Positions 17,165 to 26,547 of a DNA stretch of 64,000 nt are shown here, piece after piece (position 1 is the stretch's first letter; every line of letters begins with the position of its first letter). A program made the translations under genes and the position numbers. The stretch is from Muribaculaceae bacterium Isolate-110 (HZI) (GTDB taxonomy: Bacteria; Bacteroidota; Bacteroidia; Bacteroidales; Muribaculaceae). The notes beneath the pieces were generated by a model. The model did no database searches, had not been told where the DNA came from, and saw only the letters and a program-made list of their open reading frames with translations. The stretch spans positions 1-64,000 of the forward strand of contig RIBL01000001.1 of the NCBI GenBank assembly GCA_003762875.1, given 5' to 3'.

Positions 17165-18298
17165 TTAACGGTTCTGATACATTTCTTCGTAGTATTTTTC
17201 GTATGCTCCCGAGGTTATGTTGTCCATCCAGTCCTGGTGATCGAGATACCAGCGGACTGTCTTTTCGATGCCTTCCTCAAATTGGAGAGAGGGTTCCCAG
17301 CCGAGTTCGGCCTGGAGTTTGCGTGAGTCGATGGCGTAGCGCATGTCGTGGCCGAGACGGTCAGTTACGTAGGTGATGAGGTGTTCTGACTGGCCTTCGG
17401 GATTGCCGAGAAGACGGTCGACAGTCTTGATGATGACTTTGATGAGGTCGATGTTTTTCCATTCGTTGAAGCCACCGATGTTATATGTGTCGGCTATTTT
17501 GCCCTTGTGGAATATCAGGTCAATGGCGCGGGCGTGGTCTTCGACATAGAGCCAGTCGCGCACGTTTTCGCCTTTGCCATAGACGGGGAGCGGTTTGCTG
17601 TGGCGGATGTTGTTGATGAAGAGCGGTATCAGCTTTTCGGGGAACTGATAGGGGCCGTAGTTGTTGGAGCAATTGGTCACGAGTGTCGGCATGCCGTATG
17701 TGTCGTGATAGGAGCGCACGAAGTGGTCGGACGATGCCTTGGAGGCCGAATAGGGAGAGTGGGGGTTGTATTTGGTTGATTCGAGGAAAAATTCCGAGCC
17801 GTATGCTTCATGTTCGCCGGCCGATGCCTTGGTGGTGAAGGGGGCGGGTATGCCTTCGGGGTTGGTCAGTTCGAGTGCTCCGTATACCTCATCGGTCGAG
17901 ATGTGATAGAAGAGTTTTCCCTCATATTTTTCGGGGCATGACTCCCAGTATTCTTTGGCGGCTTGGAGAAGTGCCAGGGTGCCCATTACGTTGGTGCGTG
18001 CGAATGTGAAGGGGTCTTTGATGGAACGGTCGACATGGCTTTCGGCAGCGAGATGTATTATACCGTCAATCTTGTGACCGGTGATGATGCGACGCATTTC
18101 GTCAAGGTCGGCTATGTCGGCTTTTACGAATGTATAGTTGGGTTTGTCCTCGATGTCCTTGAGATTGGCAAGGTTGCCGGCATAGGTGAGTTTGTCAAGG
18201 TTGATGATGTTGTATTCGGGATATTTGTTGACGAAGAGTCGTACTACGTGGTTGCCGATAAAACCGGCTCCGCCTGTGATAAGTATGTTACGCTTCAT
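17165..18298 (-). CDS. rmlB: dTDP-glucose 4,6-dehydratase
   Basis: 377 residues, slightly longer than the typical 330-360. Rossmann motif GGAGFIG at the N-terminus (about 8-14), IHLAAESHVDRSI, ISTDEVYGAL with the catalytic Thr-Asp-Glu, and YSASKASSDHFVRSY carrying the active-site Tyr and Lys. It converts dTDP-glucose to dTDP-4-keto-6-deoxyglucose, the branch point for dTDP-rhamnose and for 4-amino-4,6-dideoxy sugars. It is last in the rml operon, overlaps rmlD by 11 bp and is followed by a strong terminator. Also called rfbB. Confidence 0.95.
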   Translation of the reverse strand: MKRNILITGGAGFIGNHVVRLFVNKYPEYNIINLDKLTYAGNLANLKDIEDKPNYTFVKADIADLDEMRRIITGHKIDGIIHLAAESHVDRSIKDPFTFARTNVMGTLALLQAAKEYWESCPEKYEGKLFYHISTDEVYGALELTNPEGIPAPFTTKASAGEHEAYGSEFFLESTKYNPHSPYSASKASSDHFVRSYHDTYGMPTLVTNCSNNYGPYQFPEKLIPLFINNIRHSKPLPVYGKGENVRDWLYVEDHARAIDLIFHKGKIADTYNIGGFNEWKNIDLIKVIIKTVDRLLGNPEGQSEHLITYVTDRLGHDMRYAIDSRKLQAELGWEPSLQFEEGIEKTVRWYLDHQDWMDNITSGAYEKYYEEMYQNR

Positions 18299-19160
18299 TT
18301 TCTTTCAGATTTTTTATGCATTTTTTGAGGGAGTCGGTCCAATATGGAACTTTGATACCGAATGTTTCTTTGAATTTGGTCTTGTCGAGCACCGAGTAGG
18401 AGGGGCGCACTACCTTGGAGGGAAATTCTGACGAGTGGCAGGGCTGTATGTCACATTGTGTGTTGCCGGCCAGTTCGGCTATAATTTTAGTAAAGTCAAA
18501 CCATGAGCATACTCCTTCGTTGGAGTAATGGTATATGCCTTCGTTGCCGTTTATCATTCTGTTCTCGATGATGTGGAAAATAGCGTCGGCAAGATCCTGG
18601 GCATAGGTCGGAGTGCCGGTCTGATCAAAGACTACTTTCAGTTCCGGCTTGGTCGAGGTGAGATTGAGCATGGTTTTGACGAAGTTTCGGCCATACTCAC
18701 TGTAGAGCCATGCCGTGCGGAATATCAAGGCTTTTACGCCTGATTTTTTAATTTCCTGCTCGCCGTGGAGTTTGGTAAGGCCATAGACACCGGTCGGGGT
18801 GCCTGTCTGGTCTTCGCGGCATGGTACGTTGTAGGGTTCTTTGCCAAACACATAGTCGGTTGATACGTGTATGAGTGTGCCGTCGTTGAGTTTTACGGCT
18901 TCGGCAAGATTGCGTACAGCCGTGGCATTGAGAAGTTCGGCGAATTGGGCATCGTCCTCGGCTTTGTCAACGTTGGTGTAGGCGGCACAGTTGACTATCA
19001 CATCAATGCCGTTGTTCGTTACGGCTTTTTTTACGGCGTCGGCGTCGGTGATGTCGAGTTCGGTCACATCGGTGAATATGTATTTGTCTACAGAGTTGGC
19101 CGAGCTATTGCGCAGCGCGGTGCCGAGCTGTCCGTTGGCTCCTGTTACAAGTATGTTCAT
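18288..19160 (-). CDS. rmlD: dTDP-4-dehydrorhamnose reductase
   Basis: 290 residues. NAD(P)-binding GANGQLG at 7-13, VNCAAYTNVDKAE, HVSTDYVFG, and the YGLTKLHGEQ motif with catalytic Tyr-x3-Lys. It makes dTDP-L-rhamnose from the product of RmlC. It overlaps rmlC at its start (19157-19160, ATGA) and rmlB at its end, showing tight operon packing. Also called rfbD. Confidence 0.94.
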   Translation of the reverse strand: MNILVTGANGQLGTALRNSSANSVDKYIFTDVTELDITDADAVKKAVTNNGIDVIVNCAAYTNVDKAEDDAQFAELLNATAVRNLAEAVKLNDGTLIHVSTDYVFGKEPYNVPCREDQTGTPTGVYGLTKLHGEQEIKKSGVKALIFRTAWLYSEYGRNFVKTMLNLTSTKPELKVVFDQTGTPTYAQDLADAIFHIIENRMINGNEGIYHYSNEGVCSWFDFTKIIAELAGNTQCDIQPCHSSEFPSKVVRPSYSVLDKTKFKETFGIKVPYWTDSLKKCIKNLKENEA

Positions 19161-19732
19161 TCAGCGTAGAGGTCTATGTTATAGTCAAAGGGGGTGTCGA
19201 AGTCTTTCAGAAGAGGATGTCTTAGGTCCTTGTCTGACAATATGGCTTGAGAGGGGTCGAGGTGCCAGTCGATGCCGAGTGATGTATCCTGGATGGAGAT
19301 GCCTCCATCGGCTTCGGGGTGGTAATAGTTGTCACATTTGTACTGAAACACAGCGATATCGGAGAGCACGGCAAATCCGTGAGCAAATCCGCGAGGCACG
19401 AAAAACTGACGGTGATTGTCTTCGGTCAGCTCTACTGCTACATATCGGCCGAATGTCGGCGAGCCTTTGCGTATGTCGACAGCTACGTCAAGAACGGCTC
19501 CTTTGACACAACGCACGAGTTTGGACTGGTTGAAAGGCGGACGTTGAAAGTGCAGACCGCGCATCACGCCGCGAGTGGAGCATGACTCGTTGTCCTGCAC
19601 GAAATTGACGGGGCGCACTTTCTCGTCAAATTCCTTTTTGGAGTAGCTCTCGAAAAAGTAGCCGCGTGAATCCTTGAAAATGCGGGGCTCGATGATGACA
19701 ACCCCTTCGATGTCGGTTTTGATTACTTCCAT
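19157..19732 (-). CDS. rmlC: dTDP-4-dehydrorhamnose 3,5-epimerase
   Basis: 191 residues, normal length for this cupin enzyme. Motifs FKDSRGYFFESY, FVQDNESCSTRGVMRGLHFQRPP with the catalytic His, VRCVKGAVLDVAVDIRKGSPTFG and FVPRGFAHGFAVLSD are all present. It epimerises C3 and C5 of dTDP-4-keto-6-deoxyglucose. Three bases separate it from rmlA. Confidence 0.95.
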   Translation of the reverse strand: MEVIKTDIEGVVIIEPRIFKDSRGYFFESYSKKEFDEKVRPVNFVQDNESCSTRGVMRGLHFQRPPFNQSKLVRCVKGAVLDVAVDIRKGSPTFGRYVAVELTEDNHRQFFVPRGFAHGFAVLSDIAVFQYKCDNYYHPEADGGISIQDTSLGIDWHLDPSQAILSDKDLRHPLLKDFDTPFDYNIDLYAE

Positions 19733-19735
19733 GTT

Positions 19736-20641
19736 TCAGTCAAGATTGGCGTTGTTGTTGTTACGGTCAAGTTCATCGATAACTTTCATTAGATACTTGC
19801 CATATTGATTTTTGAGCATGGGTTTGGCGAGTTCGATCATTTTTTCGCGTGAAATCCATCCCTGACGGTAGGCGATGCCTTCCAGACAGGCAATTTTGAG
19901 GCCCTGGCGTTTCTCAAGTACCTCCACATATATCGATGCTTCGGCCAGAGAGTCGTGTGTGCCGGTGTCGAGCCATGCAAAACCGCGTTGCAGAGTCTGC
20001 ACTTTCAGCTTGCCGGCGTGGAGAAATTCCTGATTGACAGTGGTGATTTCAAGCTCGCCGCGTGCCGAGGGTTTGATATGTGCGGCCACATCGACAACCT
20101 TGTTGGGATAGAAATAGAGTCCGACCACAGCATAGTTTGACTTGGGGTGCTCTGGCTTTTCTTCGATTGAGAGACAGTTGCCTTCGTGGTCAAACTCGGC
20201 CACACCATATCGTTCCGGGTCGTCGACCCAGTAGCCAAACACCGTGGCTTTGCCCTCGTCAGCCTTACGCACAGCCTCGCTGAGTGTGGCTGAGAAGCCG
20301 GCTCCGTGAAATATATTGTCACCGAGCACGAGACATACGGTGTCGTCTCCAATAAACTCTTTACCGATGATAAATGCCTGAGCCAGTCCGTCGGGTGACG
20401 GTTGTTCGGCATAAGTAAATCTCACGCCGTAGTCAGAGCCATCGCCAAGCAGACGCTTGAATCCCGGAAGGTCCTGTGGAGTCGAGATAATCAGTATATC
20501 TCTGATGCCGGCAAGCATAAGCGTGGAGATGGGGTAATATACCATCGGTTTGTCAAAAACGGGGAGCAGTTGTTTTGACACTCCCTTCGTGATAGGATAA
20601 AGCCGTGTACCGGATCCACCGGCAAGAACTATGCCTTTCAT
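19736..20641 (-). CDS. rmlA: Glucose-1-phosphate thymidylyltransferase
   Basis: 301 residues. N-terminal nucleotide-binding motif [23 protein letters not shown] (about 6-28), [26 protein letters not shown] with the metal Asp, and [19 protein letters not shown]. It makes dTDP-glucose from dTTP and glucose-1-phosphate, the first step of the pathway. It is the first gene of the rml operon, 35 bp after a consensus promoter. The tail [10 protein letters not shown] is a small unusual asparagine-rich extension encoded by an AAC-rich stretch. Confidence 0.95.
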   Translation of the reverse strand: MKGIVLAGGSGTRLYPITKGVSKQLLPVFDKPMVYYPISTLMLAGIRDILIISTPQDLPGFKRLLGDGSDYGVRFTYAEQPSPDGLAQAFIIGKEFIGDDTVCLVLGDNIFHGAGFSATLSEAVRKADEGKATVFGYWVDDPERYGVAEFDHEGNCLSIEEKPEHPKSNYAVVGLYFYPNKVVDVAAHIKPSARGELEITTVNQEFLHAGKLKVQTLQRGFAWLDTGTHDSLAEASIYVEVLEKRQGLKIACLEGIAYRQGWISREKMIELAKPMLKNQYGKYLMKVIDELDRNNNNANLD

Positions 20642-20675
20642 ATTAAGGTTATGATATTGATTTATTTTAATGGTG

Positions 20676-20707
20676 CAAAGTTAATTATAAAATGAAATTT
20701 TTCCAAA
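20676..20707 (-). promoter_or_regulatory. Predicted promoter of the rmlACDB operon
   Basis: Minus strand: TTTG (20707-20704), 20-bp spacer, TAACTTTG (20683-20676), an exact match to the Bacteroidetes promoter pattern. Transcription would start near 20669, about 28 nt before rmlA. It separates the rml genes from the capsule operon upstream. Confidence 0.7.
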
Positions 20708-20740
20708 TATGGATATGGCTCTTTGATGGACAATTTTGCT

Positions 20741-21823
20741 TCATGTCTGTCGGAACAAGCGGCAGTATTGCTCGGAGATATGTCGCCATGTATAACGGCG
20801 GTTGGCGATTTCTTTCATCTCGCTGCCGTCGAGGTCGTGACGTGAGAGAAGAGCCTTGAGTTCGGAAGAATTTTTGAAATAATATGCTTTGCCTTCGGTA
20901 GTCTCGCGATTATAGACTACGTCACATGCTATGACGGGCATGCCGAAGTGCATGGCCTCGACCAGTGATGGATTGGTGCCGCCGGCACTGTGACCATGGA
21001 TGTATATGCCGGCATTGGAGCGTAACGTGTATAGGATGTCGAGGTCATATATGGCATCGAGAAGGGTTATATTGGGGCTGTTGTCATATCGGGCTTTCAA
21101 CTGTCGTGACCATTCGCTGTGATGCCAGTTGCCGATGAATACCAGCGGATAGTCGGTATCGGCGAAGGCTTTGAGTATGATATGACTGTTGTTTTCAGGT
21201 TCGATGCGACATACCGTTATTGCATATTTATCCTTCTTGAGATTATACTCTTTAAGGATATTTTTCATCATGGAGTGTGGCAGATTGCGATGCACATGAT
21301 CTCCTCCATAGGCTATGAGTTCTGACTGTCGTCCATAGGTATCGGTGACGTAATCCTGTATGCCTTTGTTGTCAGCGACAATGATGTCGGCATATCTTAC
21401 AGCCATAGCTTCTGAATTACGCAGCACCCACCGTGCTGTGCGTCCCCATTTGGCCCGCTTATGTTCGAGTCCGTCGATATTGACTATAATTTTGCTGCGA
21501 CTCATCAGCCTGAGCAATGGCAGGAAGAAACATCCCGAGACTCCCAGTATCAGTATCACGTCATAGCCGCTTATGGCGCGGCACATGGATATGATATCGT
21601 AGGGGATGGAGTGGGCACCGTTGGCGTGCATCCTGACGTATTTCAGTGTCGCCCCTTTGTGCTCGGTTGGAGTCGAAGGCATATCGGATGAACTGCAAAA
21701 TACGGTATAATGCACATCTTTGGGGCAGTTTTCACCAATTATGTTTTCGACAAGCGACTCAAATCCTCCATAATTGGCAGGGACACCCTGGGTCCCGACA
21801 ATCGCGACCTTGATTAGTTTCAT
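20741..21823 (-). CDS. Glycosyltransferase, DUF1972 plus GT4 type (possible rhamnosyltransferase)
   Basis: 360 residues. The N-terminus KVAIVGTQGVPANYGGFESLVENI is the hallmark of the DUF1972 acceptor-side domain; the donor half has the GT4 region YAITVCRIEPENNSHIILKAF, IYIHGHSAGGTNPSLVEAMHFGMPVIACDV. Relatives often transfer rhamnose in capsule synthesis, which would fit the neighbouring rml genes, but the sugar is not proven. It is the last gene of the capsule operon; no clear terminator is seen before the rml promoter. Confidence 0.85.
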   Translation of the reverse strand: MKLIKVAIVGTQGVPANYGGFESLVENIIGENCPKDVHYTVFCSSSDMPSTPTEHKGATLKYVRMHANGAHSIPYDIISMCRAISGYDVILILGVSGCFFLPLLRLMSRSKIIVNIDGLEHKRAKWGRTARWVLRNSEAMAVRYADIIVADNKGIQDYVTDTYGRQSELIAYGGDHVHRNLPHSMMKNILKEYNLKKDKYAITVCRIEPENNSHIILKAFADTDYPLVFIGNWHHSEWSRQLKARYDNSPNITLLDAIYDLDILYTLRSNAGIYIHGHSAGGTNPSLVEAMHFGMPVIACDVVYNRETTEGKAYYFKNSSELKALLSRHDLDGSEMKEIANRRYTWRHISEQYCRLFRQT

Positions 21824-21837
21824 TAAATACAGTGATA

Positions 21838-22923
21838 TTATTTTTCCAGGACGTTACATATTCGCCCGATCATAGCGTCTCGGCTATACGAGCGTGAATA
21901 GGTCAGCGCATTGTTGGCAATTCGTTCATAGTTCTCTCGGTCGGAGAGTAATGCACTGATAGTTTTACTGAGCAGATGTGTGTCTTTACAGTCTATTTTA
22001 AAACCGTTTACATTGTCTGTAATCATTTCGGCTATACCACCTTTGACCGGAACTATTACAGGTAGTGCGCACGACATGGCTTCAAGAGCTGTCAGACCGA
22101 ATGTCTCGATAAATAGGTCGGGATTGGAGAGATTGACCACCAGCGAGGCTTGGTTGTAAAATCGTGCGACATCCGACGAGCGCGGATGTATGGTTATATT
22201 ATCGGGAATTTTGATGTTTTTCGATTCAATCCATGCTGTGATGGCCTCGGATGTGTCGTTGATAACCAATACAAATCTGAACTGCGGCATCAAGGACGCC
22301 AATCGAATGAAAATGTGTGTGCCTTTATATGTCTTGAGCGATGAGAGCATCAACACAGTGAGCCTATCGAACGAACGGGTCGGATCGGGACATAGGCGGG
22401 ATATAAACTCATGAGACAGAGCATTAGGTATTACATCTACATCATTTTTACGGGACAGATATGAGCCTTGATAGGATGACACGCATATTATTCTGTGGGC
22501 AATGCGTTGCATGGCTTTGGCAAGAGTCCTGTAAAACGCTCCCTTGACAAACGCGTTTTCGTGATAGTGATATATGACCCTTTTGCCTGTGATGCGGCCG
22601 GCTATCGCAGGGCCGAGCGGCAGGATGGTGTTGATGTAGAATAGCGTATCTTTTCGGAATGCATATCGCAGAGCCATGATAAACGTCATAAGCTGAGCCA
22701 GAGAGTAACGCAGCATTGTCACTATCGGATTGGGCGAGAAACTGTAACGATAGTAGCGGCGGTGCAGACGGGGGCTGTCGAGATTGTCGAGAACACCTCC
22801 GCGGGTGGTAATCAGGTCGATTTCATAGCCTTTATCCAAAAGGCCTGAAAGAACATCGTGCAACACTTTGGGGCTGCCGCTAAAATCGTTGAAAAGATGA
22901 AAGCAGACTATGCGTTTTGACAT
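21838..22923 (-). CDS. GT4-family glycosyltransferase
   Basis: 361 residues. GT-B fold: N-terminal FSGSPKVLHDVLSGLLDKGYEIDLIT, donor-binding segment LTVLMLSSLKTYKGTHIFIRLA, and the nucleotide-sugar motif PDLFIETFGLTALEAMSCALPVIVPVKGGIAEMI with the conserved E-x7-E. Cytosolic face of the inner membrane. Nine bases separate it from the APH-like gene upstream. Linkage and donor are unknown. Confidence 0.88.
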   Translation of the reverse strand: MSKRIVCFHLFNDFSGSPKVLHDVLSGLLDKGYEIDLITTRGGVLDNLDSPRLHRRYYRYSFSPNPIVTMLRYSLAQLMTFIMALRYAFRKDTLFYINTILPLGPAIAGRITGKRVIYHYHENAFVKGAFYRTLAKAMQRIAHRIICVSSYQGSYLSRKNDVDVIPNALSHEFISRLCPDPTRSFDRLTVLMLSSLKTYKGTHIFIRLASLMPQFRFVLVINDTSEAITAWIESKNIKIPDNITIHPRSSDVARFYNQASLVVNLSNPDLFIETFGLTALEAMSCALPVIVPVKGGIAEMITDNVNGFKIDCKDTHLLSKTISALLSDRENYERIANNALTYSRSYSRDAMIGRICNVLEK

Positions 22924-22932
22924 TTCCGTATT

Positions 22933-24012
22933 TTATCGGACGCGCTCAAGCAAGTCGGTCCACACTTCGAGCATTGATAGAAATGACTGTGATAGTTCTC
23001 CGTTCTCTCTGAGGGTGAAGCGTGAGATGATGTCGAGCAGATAGATGGTGTAATCCTCTGTGGTATACCATGGCATGCTGCTCATCAGCCGATGAATTTT
23101 ATCAGGCTTAAGGTTTGTGACATGCAGGGCCTGTTGGATGAAAAAGTGATAGCGGTCAAGCATGGGTGGATAAGATAGCCGGCCGTATTCCCAATCGAAG
23201 ACAAACAGGCGATTGTCTTCAATCGTCATGTTCCAAGGCGTGAAGTCGGCATGATAAGCCGAGTATTCAACCTCGGTAGACGTCTTTTCCAGGATTATTT
23301 TGTCAAGCCGTGTGGCGATAATCTCTCTGGTTCTTGCAGGTAGCCGATACATATTGTCTTTGAGAGCCGAAAGAGATGTGTGCAGGTCGGTCGACTCAAA
23401 CTGCTGCCTGACGCGCGTCAGTACTGATAACTGTTGGAGAAACGATTCGTGCAGTGGAGTCCAGTGGTGAGGCGAATAAGATTTTGGAGTCTTGACTGTT
23501 GATTGTATGAAGATATGCATGCCGCCAGACAGTGTTTCGCACAATAGACAGCGAGGAATTCCGTCGATACCAGCGGCCGAGAGTCGTGCGAGCAAATCGC
23601 GCTCGTGGACAAACAGTCGACGTATGTCATCCGAATCTGATAGCTTGCAATAGCCAAGTATCCTGTGTCCGTGAGTAAACTGGATTGTGATCTTCTGATG
23701 GACCGACGGCGTGCCTCCGAAAATCGAGAACTCGATGTCTTTGATTCCGAATGCTTTCTCTGCGGCTTCGACAATATCAGACCGAAGTGCGACCCGCATG
23801 GATGAGGCGTGGATAACCGTCATGATACCGGGTATACGATGGAGTAGAGGTAAGAGCTGTTTCAGCAATTTTCCTTTTATGCCGCTGGGCTGGTAGAGTT
23901 CCAGACCGATTGATAACCCGGCTGCCGGCAGTAGCCAGTTCTTGCCGTCGGCATTGGTGATGAGATAAGCCCGGGAGTCGCCGGGTGTGATTATGGAATC
24001 AATTGAAATCAA
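22933..24012 (-). CDS. Aminoglycoside-phosphotransferase/choline-kinase-like protein in the capsule operon
   Basis: 359 residues. The key motif is YHADFTPWNMTIEDNRLFVFDWEYGRL (about 260-290): the catalytic H-x-D-x4-N Brenner loop followed by DWE, as in APH and choline kinases. The N-terminus has no clear family. Such kinases phosphorylate small molecules or sugars, so it may add a phosphate group to a capsule precursor or decoration. The gene lies between two GT4 genes, overlapping the upstream one by 14 bp. Function in capsule is inferred from context. Confidence 0.6.
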   Translation of the reverse strand: MISIDSIITPGDSRAYLITNADGKNWLLPAAGLSIGLELYQPSGIKGKLLKQLLPLLHRIPGIMTVIHASSMRVALRSDIVEAAEKAFGIKDIEFSIFGGTPSVHQKITIQFTHGHRILGYCKLSDSDDIRRLFVHERDLLARLSAAGIDGIPRCLLCETLSGGMHIFIQSTVKTPKSYSPHHWTPLHESFLQQLSVLTRVRQQFESTDLHTSLSALKDNMYRLPARTREIIATRLDKIILEKTSTEVEYSAYHADFTPWNMTIEDNRLFVFDWEYGRLSYPPMLDRYHFFIQQALHVTNLKPDKIHRLMSSMPWYTTEDYTIYLLDIISRFTLRENGELSQSFLSMLEVWTDLLERVR

Positions 24013-25225
24013 TGTGTCGGAGTATTATGTCGCGTATCTCTTCGCCGTGATGCTGCCATGTGATTTCTTTTGCTGCTTCTTTGGCCTGCAATCCCATCCG
24101 AGAGCGGAGCGCGGGGTCGGAGAGACGTATGATAGCATCGGCAAACGCATTGATGGTTGTGTCTCTGTCTTCGCGTGGTATCACCACCGAGAAGTCGGGG
24201 TGGAAATAGCGTGTATATCCTGTGGTGTCAAGAGCTATGAGCGGTTTACCCATAGCCATAGCGTCAAAAGACACCGTGACAGCACCCTCTTTGAGTGACG
24301 GATTGAGTACGATGTCGGTATCGTTCATGAGTTGACGGTATATTTCAGCCGGGACCGCACCAAAAAATGTCACATGCTCCGATATGCCGAGTTTTGACGC
24401 TAACTCTTCGAGCCGTGGGCGGTCTACTCCTTTGCCAACGATGGCAAGACGTATGTCGGGACAGGTCTTTAGTGCTTTGGCCACGGCAAGAATTGCTATG
24501 TCAAATCCGCGCCAGGCATCAAGACGTCCTACGGCTATGCAGCACAGCCCGGAGTGAGCGATGGAAGGAGACTCAGCGGCAATGGCTGTGTCTGGAGCGA
24601 CATCCGTAAAGCTGACTGCATTGAGCCTGGCATCTGCAGGAAGCAGATTTTTGGTAAGTTCGGTTTTACACAGTATTAGATCAGCCCGTAGAGCACGGTT
24701 TTTAAGAGCTCTGCTTCTGACCGATATGCCGACAGACAGTCTGCGCAAACGTTCGATGAGCCGTGATTTTCGCGAGTAGTGGCGTGAATAGTCTCCAGGA
24801 ATAGTTTCAAGTCCACCGATAGGACCCCAGATAAACTTTTGCCGCGAACCATACGCGCTGACTGGCCACAGAGCGTTACCATAGGTGAGATGGTGGAAAA
24901 CCTTGATACCGTTTGTCTGCATGGTCTCGCGGACTATACGGTCGGTCATCTTTTGCCATATATTGTAGTAAGTGCGCACTCCGCGCAATCCTCGTTTCCA
25001 GAATCGGGCCCATTTCGGAAGGTCGTAGTAAAGAAAATGTATGCCGGAATACTCCGGATGTTCCCTAATCCACGGCTCTATGGAGTGGCGGTTGCTTTCG
25101 CGTGTAAGTACCCACAGCTCGAAATACTTCGACATCTCAAGTACCCAATGCCACCCGACACCGATTTCACTCCCAAGTCCTGGTTCACAGGCATATGCCG
25201 AGACGAAAATCTTTAGATTGTTCAT
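23999..25225 (-). CDS. GT4-family glycosyltransferase
   Basis: 408 residues. N-terminal FVSAYACEPGLGSEIGVGWHWVLEMSKYFELWVLT is typical of a GT4 subgroup found in capsule clusters; the C-terminal half has CCIAVGRLDAWRGFDIAILAVA and NPSLKEGAVTVSFDAMAMGKPLIALDTTGYT. Its start overlaps the upstream nucleotidyltransferase/kinase gene by 4 bp (ATGA), implying coupled translation. Confidence 0.87.
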   Translation of the reverse strand: MNNLKIFVSAYACEPGLGSEIGVGWHWVLEMSKYFELWVLTRESNRHSIEPWIREHPEYSGIHFLYYDLPKWARFWKRGLRGVRTYYNIWQKMTDRIVRETMQTNGIKVFHHLTYGNALWPVSAYGSRQKFIWGPIGGLETIPGDYSRHYSRKSRLIERLRRLSVGISVRSRALKNRALRADLILCKTELTKNLLPADARLNAVSFTDVAPDTAIAAESPSIAHSGLCCIAVGRLDAWRGFDIAILAVAKALKTCPDIRLAIVGKGVDRPRLEELASKLGISEHVTFFGAVPAEIYRQLMNDTDIVLNPSLKEGAVTVSFDAMAMGKPLIALDTTGYTRYFHPDFSVVIPREDRDTTINAFADAIIRLSDPALRSRMGLQAKEAAKEITWQHHGEEIRDIILRHIDFN

Positions 25226-26547
25226 TTCAGACGTCTGAGATTCTTTTTATGCTGTTCGTTGAATATGTGATTTAGTGTGGTAGTCACAGCATCGTCGGGA
25301 GTCGACTCGTTGAGCACCTTGAGATAGCCTTTTTGATCGGCGAGATAGTCAATTCGGTTGTTAATATCGCGTATGCCGGCTTCGTCAAGTTCGCGTTTAC
25401 GCGAAAGTATTGTCTCACTTGAGGCTGTGAGCAGTATATTATAGTCAAGCGAAGGAATGAACAGTTTTCGCCACAGGTTCAGAAAACGCACGGGAAGATA
25501 GATACGAGAACGACGGCTGTCACATATGATATCGGTAAAATACCGATCGAATATCACTAGGCGTGTGATGCGTGTTTTGGTCTTTACTTTGGCAAAATAT
25601 CCCGCGATATAGTCAGTCGAGTAGTAGACAAGTCGCATAAGCGATGAAAATAAGCCTGTGCGTCCTCCGCGATGTGGGTCACTGTAATTGCGGTCGACAT
25701 CTTTTTTGATACCTGCGGAGTGTGCTACTTCGCCAAGATTGCCAAACAGTGCCGGACGGAAATGATAGTAGGCATGGGCGGTGGCAAATACAGCACCAAG
25801 GCGTTGGATTGTGCGGTCGATTACAGTGGTCTTGCCCGAACCGTCAGGGCCAGTAAAGCCGACTGAAAAACCGGTGCGAGACAAAATGTAATTGCCTGTA
25901 AATGTTCGGATGAATCGTCCCATGTCGGCCATAAGTCCAAATGGTCTGTGGCGGAGATTGTATCGAAAAGCACGAAACAGCAATTTTCGTCCGGATGTAC
26001 TGTCACATTGATCAGTATTGTCGATACCGAATATGGCTTTTAGTTTGGCTCGTACAGCCGGAGAATTTTCGGCGGAAGAGCGTGTCGAATGATATTTCTC
26101 AGGATACTCAGCACCTACAGCCCGGTCATAGAGATATTTGTCGAGGAACTGGGAGTTGACTTTGGAATGCCACAGAAATCCGTTAAACTCTTTGTCACAC
26201 AAGAATTCGTCGGCTTTCATCAATAAAATCCCAAATACGGATGTGTCAACGAAGAAATCCCATTGCATAATGGATGTGCCGTTCCCGTCGTTTCGTGCGC
26301 AAACATACGTAATCAGTCGATCAGAATTGAGATAATTGATGATTTTCCATCCGCATTTGTCAATTATGTCGATGATGTGTGGTTGCACACGTTTTAAATC
26401 TCTACGTCTGATGATTATATCAATATCCCGGGCTGAATTGCTATGTGGAAGCCCTTCGTAGTTGCGCATAACAGCATAATCAACATTTTGATTGAGATAT
26501 GCAATCACTTCGCCTATAAGTGTTGCTGTTACACTCGATTGAATCAT
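25222..26547 (-). CDS. Nucleotidyltransferase-like plus thymidylate-kinase-like fusion protein
   Basis: 441 residues in two parts. Residues 1-130 resemble a nucleotidyltransferase-fold domain (MRNYEGLPHSNSARDIDIII, with the D-x-D pair). The C-terminal half holds a P-loop, GFTGPDGSGKTTVIDRT (near 230-245), and FDRYFTDIICDSRRSRIYLP, resembling the DR(Y/W) motif of thymidylate kinases. Similar fusions occur in surface-polysaccharide clusters, but their reaction is not established. Overlaps on both sides (4 bp each) put it firmly in the operon, two genes from the APH-like phosphotransferase. Confidence 0.6.
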   Translation of the reverse strand: MIQSSVTATLIGEVIAYLNQNVDYAVMRNYEGLPHSNSARDIDIIIRRRDLKRVQPHIIDIIDKCGWKIINYLNSDRLITYVCARNDGNGTSIMQWDFFVDTSVFGILLMKADEFLCDKEFNGFLWHSKVNSQFLDKYLYDRAVGAEYPEKYHSTRSSAENSPAVRAKLKAIFGIDNTDQCDSTSGRKLLFRAFRYNLRHRPFGLMADMGRFIRTFTGNYILSRTGFSVGFTGPDGSGKTTVIDRTIQRLGAVFATAHAYYHFRPALFGNLGEVAHSAGIKKDVDRNYSDPHRGGRTGLFSSLMRLVYYSTDYIAGYFAKVKTKTRITRLVIFDRYFTDIICDSRRSRIYLPVRFLNLWRKLFIPSLDYNILLTASSETILSRKRELDEAGIRDINNRIDYLADQKGYLKVLNESTPDDAVTTTLNHIFNEQHKKNLRRLK

